Positions 6,749-7,191 of a DNA stretch of 7,191 nucleotides are shown here, in pieces. Where the stretch lies: NCBI GenBank assembly GCA_013696665.1, contig JACCYC010000212.1, forward strand, positions 1 to 7,191. The letters are read 5' to 3'. The notes beneath the pieces are model-generated. The model made no database searches. It saw only the letters and a program-made list of their open reading frames with translations, and had not been told where the DNA came from. Source of the DNA: Burkholderiaceae bacterium. Its GTDB lineage: Bacteria; Pseudomonadota; Gammaproteobacteria; Burkholderiales; Burkholderiaceae_F. How positions within the stretch are numbered: position 1 is the first letter of the stretch; every line of letters begins with the position of its first letter. The translations under genes and the position numbers were made by a program.

Positions 6749-6758
6749 CGTCTAGACG
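6749..6758. repeat. Perfect ten-base palindrome CGTCTAGACG
   Basis: This uninterrupted palindrome lies about 124 bases upstream of the chosen start of the last gene, in the 217-base gap after the response regulator. Its position and symmetry suit a dimeric repressor or activator site, but a palindrome of this length can occur by chance and no matching second copy was found in the window. Confidence 0.35.
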
Positions 6759-6870
6759 CCGCTTCGCGATCATCTAATTACGGCCGGAAACACCCATCAA
6801 ATCGGCGCTACGGTGACGGGTATGCGCAGCAAGTTGACGCTGCGTAAAAGTAACATGCGCCTGTTCTGCA

Positions 6871-6876
6871 AAGGAG
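6871..6876 (+). promoter_or_regulatory. Ribosome binding site of the last gene
   Basis: AAGGAG followed by five bases and the ATG at 6882. It is the reason for choosing this start over the in-frame ATGs at 6822 and 6855, neither of which has a comparable site. Confidence 0.8.
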
Positions 6877-6881
6877 CTCTG

Positions 6882-7191
6882 ATGCCCTCTCCCGCGGTCC
6901 AGCGTGTCACTCGCAAAAAACCAGTACAGCCATTGAGCGTCGTGGCGGAAAAAAGCGAGCGGATTAAGGAGTCAGTCGAAGAGTGCGCCGACGAGCTTTC
7001 TTCCGTGAATTCGGTGCTAAAGCACGGGCTGGACAAGCAAAAAACTCACGCCGTCGTTGAAGGGGCGCTGCAAAAGAGCGAAACAATCGAAGACAAGGTT
7101 CAGGACTGCGCCGAGGAATTGGCTGATGTGAACCAGGCTTTAAAGGAAAACGTTGGCGAGCGGGAAGTCCTCGAGCATGAGCTGGACGCGG
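6882..7191 (+). CDS. Coiled-coil signalling protein with tandem helical repeats, possibly the N-terminus of a GGDEF diguanylate cyclase (partial)
   Basis: The open frame runs from the ATG at 6882 through the right edge, giving 103 residues without a stop. After a basic tail (MPSPAVQRVTRKK) the visible part is charged helix. It contains two tandem copies of a 28-residue unit, at 23-50 and 64-91, offset by 41 residues and identical at 13 positions; each carries a Cys-Ala pair (C35, C76), an E-L pair, and V-N followed by L-K. There is no signal peptide or membrane segment. I recall burkholderial proteins with similar VEECAEELSSVN-type repeats ahead of a GGDEF domain, so a diguanylate cyclase is a fair guess, but no catalytic part is in the window. 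In-frame ATGs at 6822 and 6855 would add 20 or 9 residues. Confidence 0.75.
   Translation, partial: MPSPAVQRVTRKKPVQPLSVVAEKSERIKESVEECADELSSVNSVLKHGLDKQKTHAVVEGALQKSETIEDKVQDCAEELADVNQALKENVGEREVLEHELDA

Larger units (their letters stand above)
6665..6881. other. 217-base intergenic gap with several dyads
   Basis: No convincing separate gene is seen between the response regulator and the last gene. The gap holds a stem-loop, a diverged inverted copy of part of it, a perfect ten-base palindrome, and a TTGACG at 6834-6839 that resembles a -35 box but lacks a good -10 at normal spacing. The size and the fresh ribosome binding site suggest that the last gene has its own promoter here. Confidence 0.5.

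Noticed and set aside
6834..6862. TTGACG as the -35 box of a vegetative promoter for the last gene
   Set aside because: No TATAAT-like element occurs at 16-18 bases; the nearest AT-rich candidates (TAAAAG, TAACAT) are at 5 and 11 bases, too close.

Overview
The window is GC-rich and densely coded. It looks like a proteobacterial chromosome, most likely a betaproteobacterium of the Burkholderiales. That placement is an inference from base composition, the character of the dipeptide-type ABC operon and the style of the signalling proteins; there is no rRNA or marker gene to confirm it. I see no tRNA, rRNA, CRISPR array, insertion sequence or other mobile element.

Left part (1-3809, all minus strand): the front of an ABC importer operon of the dipeptide/oligopeptide/nickel class. 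In transcription order it holds a periplasmic substrate-binding protein (2229-3809), a DppB-type permease (1223-2200), a DppC-type permease (290-1219) and the first 93 codons of a DppD/OppD-type ATPase (1-280), which runs off the left edge. Gaps of 28, 3 and 9 bases point to a single transcript with translational coupling. The second ATPase (DppF type) would be expected beyond the edge. The substrate cannot be read from the sequence.

Middle (3810-3937): a 128-base divergent intergenic region between the importer operon and the signalling genes, with one short dyad next to the importer's strong ribosome binding site.

Right part (3938-7191, all plus strand): a soluble multi-domain histidine kinase (coiled coil, PAS, GAF, PAS, HisKA, HATPase), then a single-domain response regulator 15 bases downstream. 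After a 217-base gap rich in small dyads comes the start of a third gene, whose visible part is mostly two tandem charged helical repeats; by memory of similar proteins it may lead into a GGDEF diguanylate cyclase, but no catalytic domain is in the window. The kinase is the most interesting object. Its N-terminal coiled coil and first PAS match the part that normally follows CheB and CheR in CheB-CheR-PAS-kinase fusion proteins, yet CheB and CheR are absent and an in-frame stop closes the reading frame 43 bases upstream of the start. Kinase and regulator together form a plausible phosphorelay with no DNA-binding output domain, so the output may be a protein partner or a second messenger.
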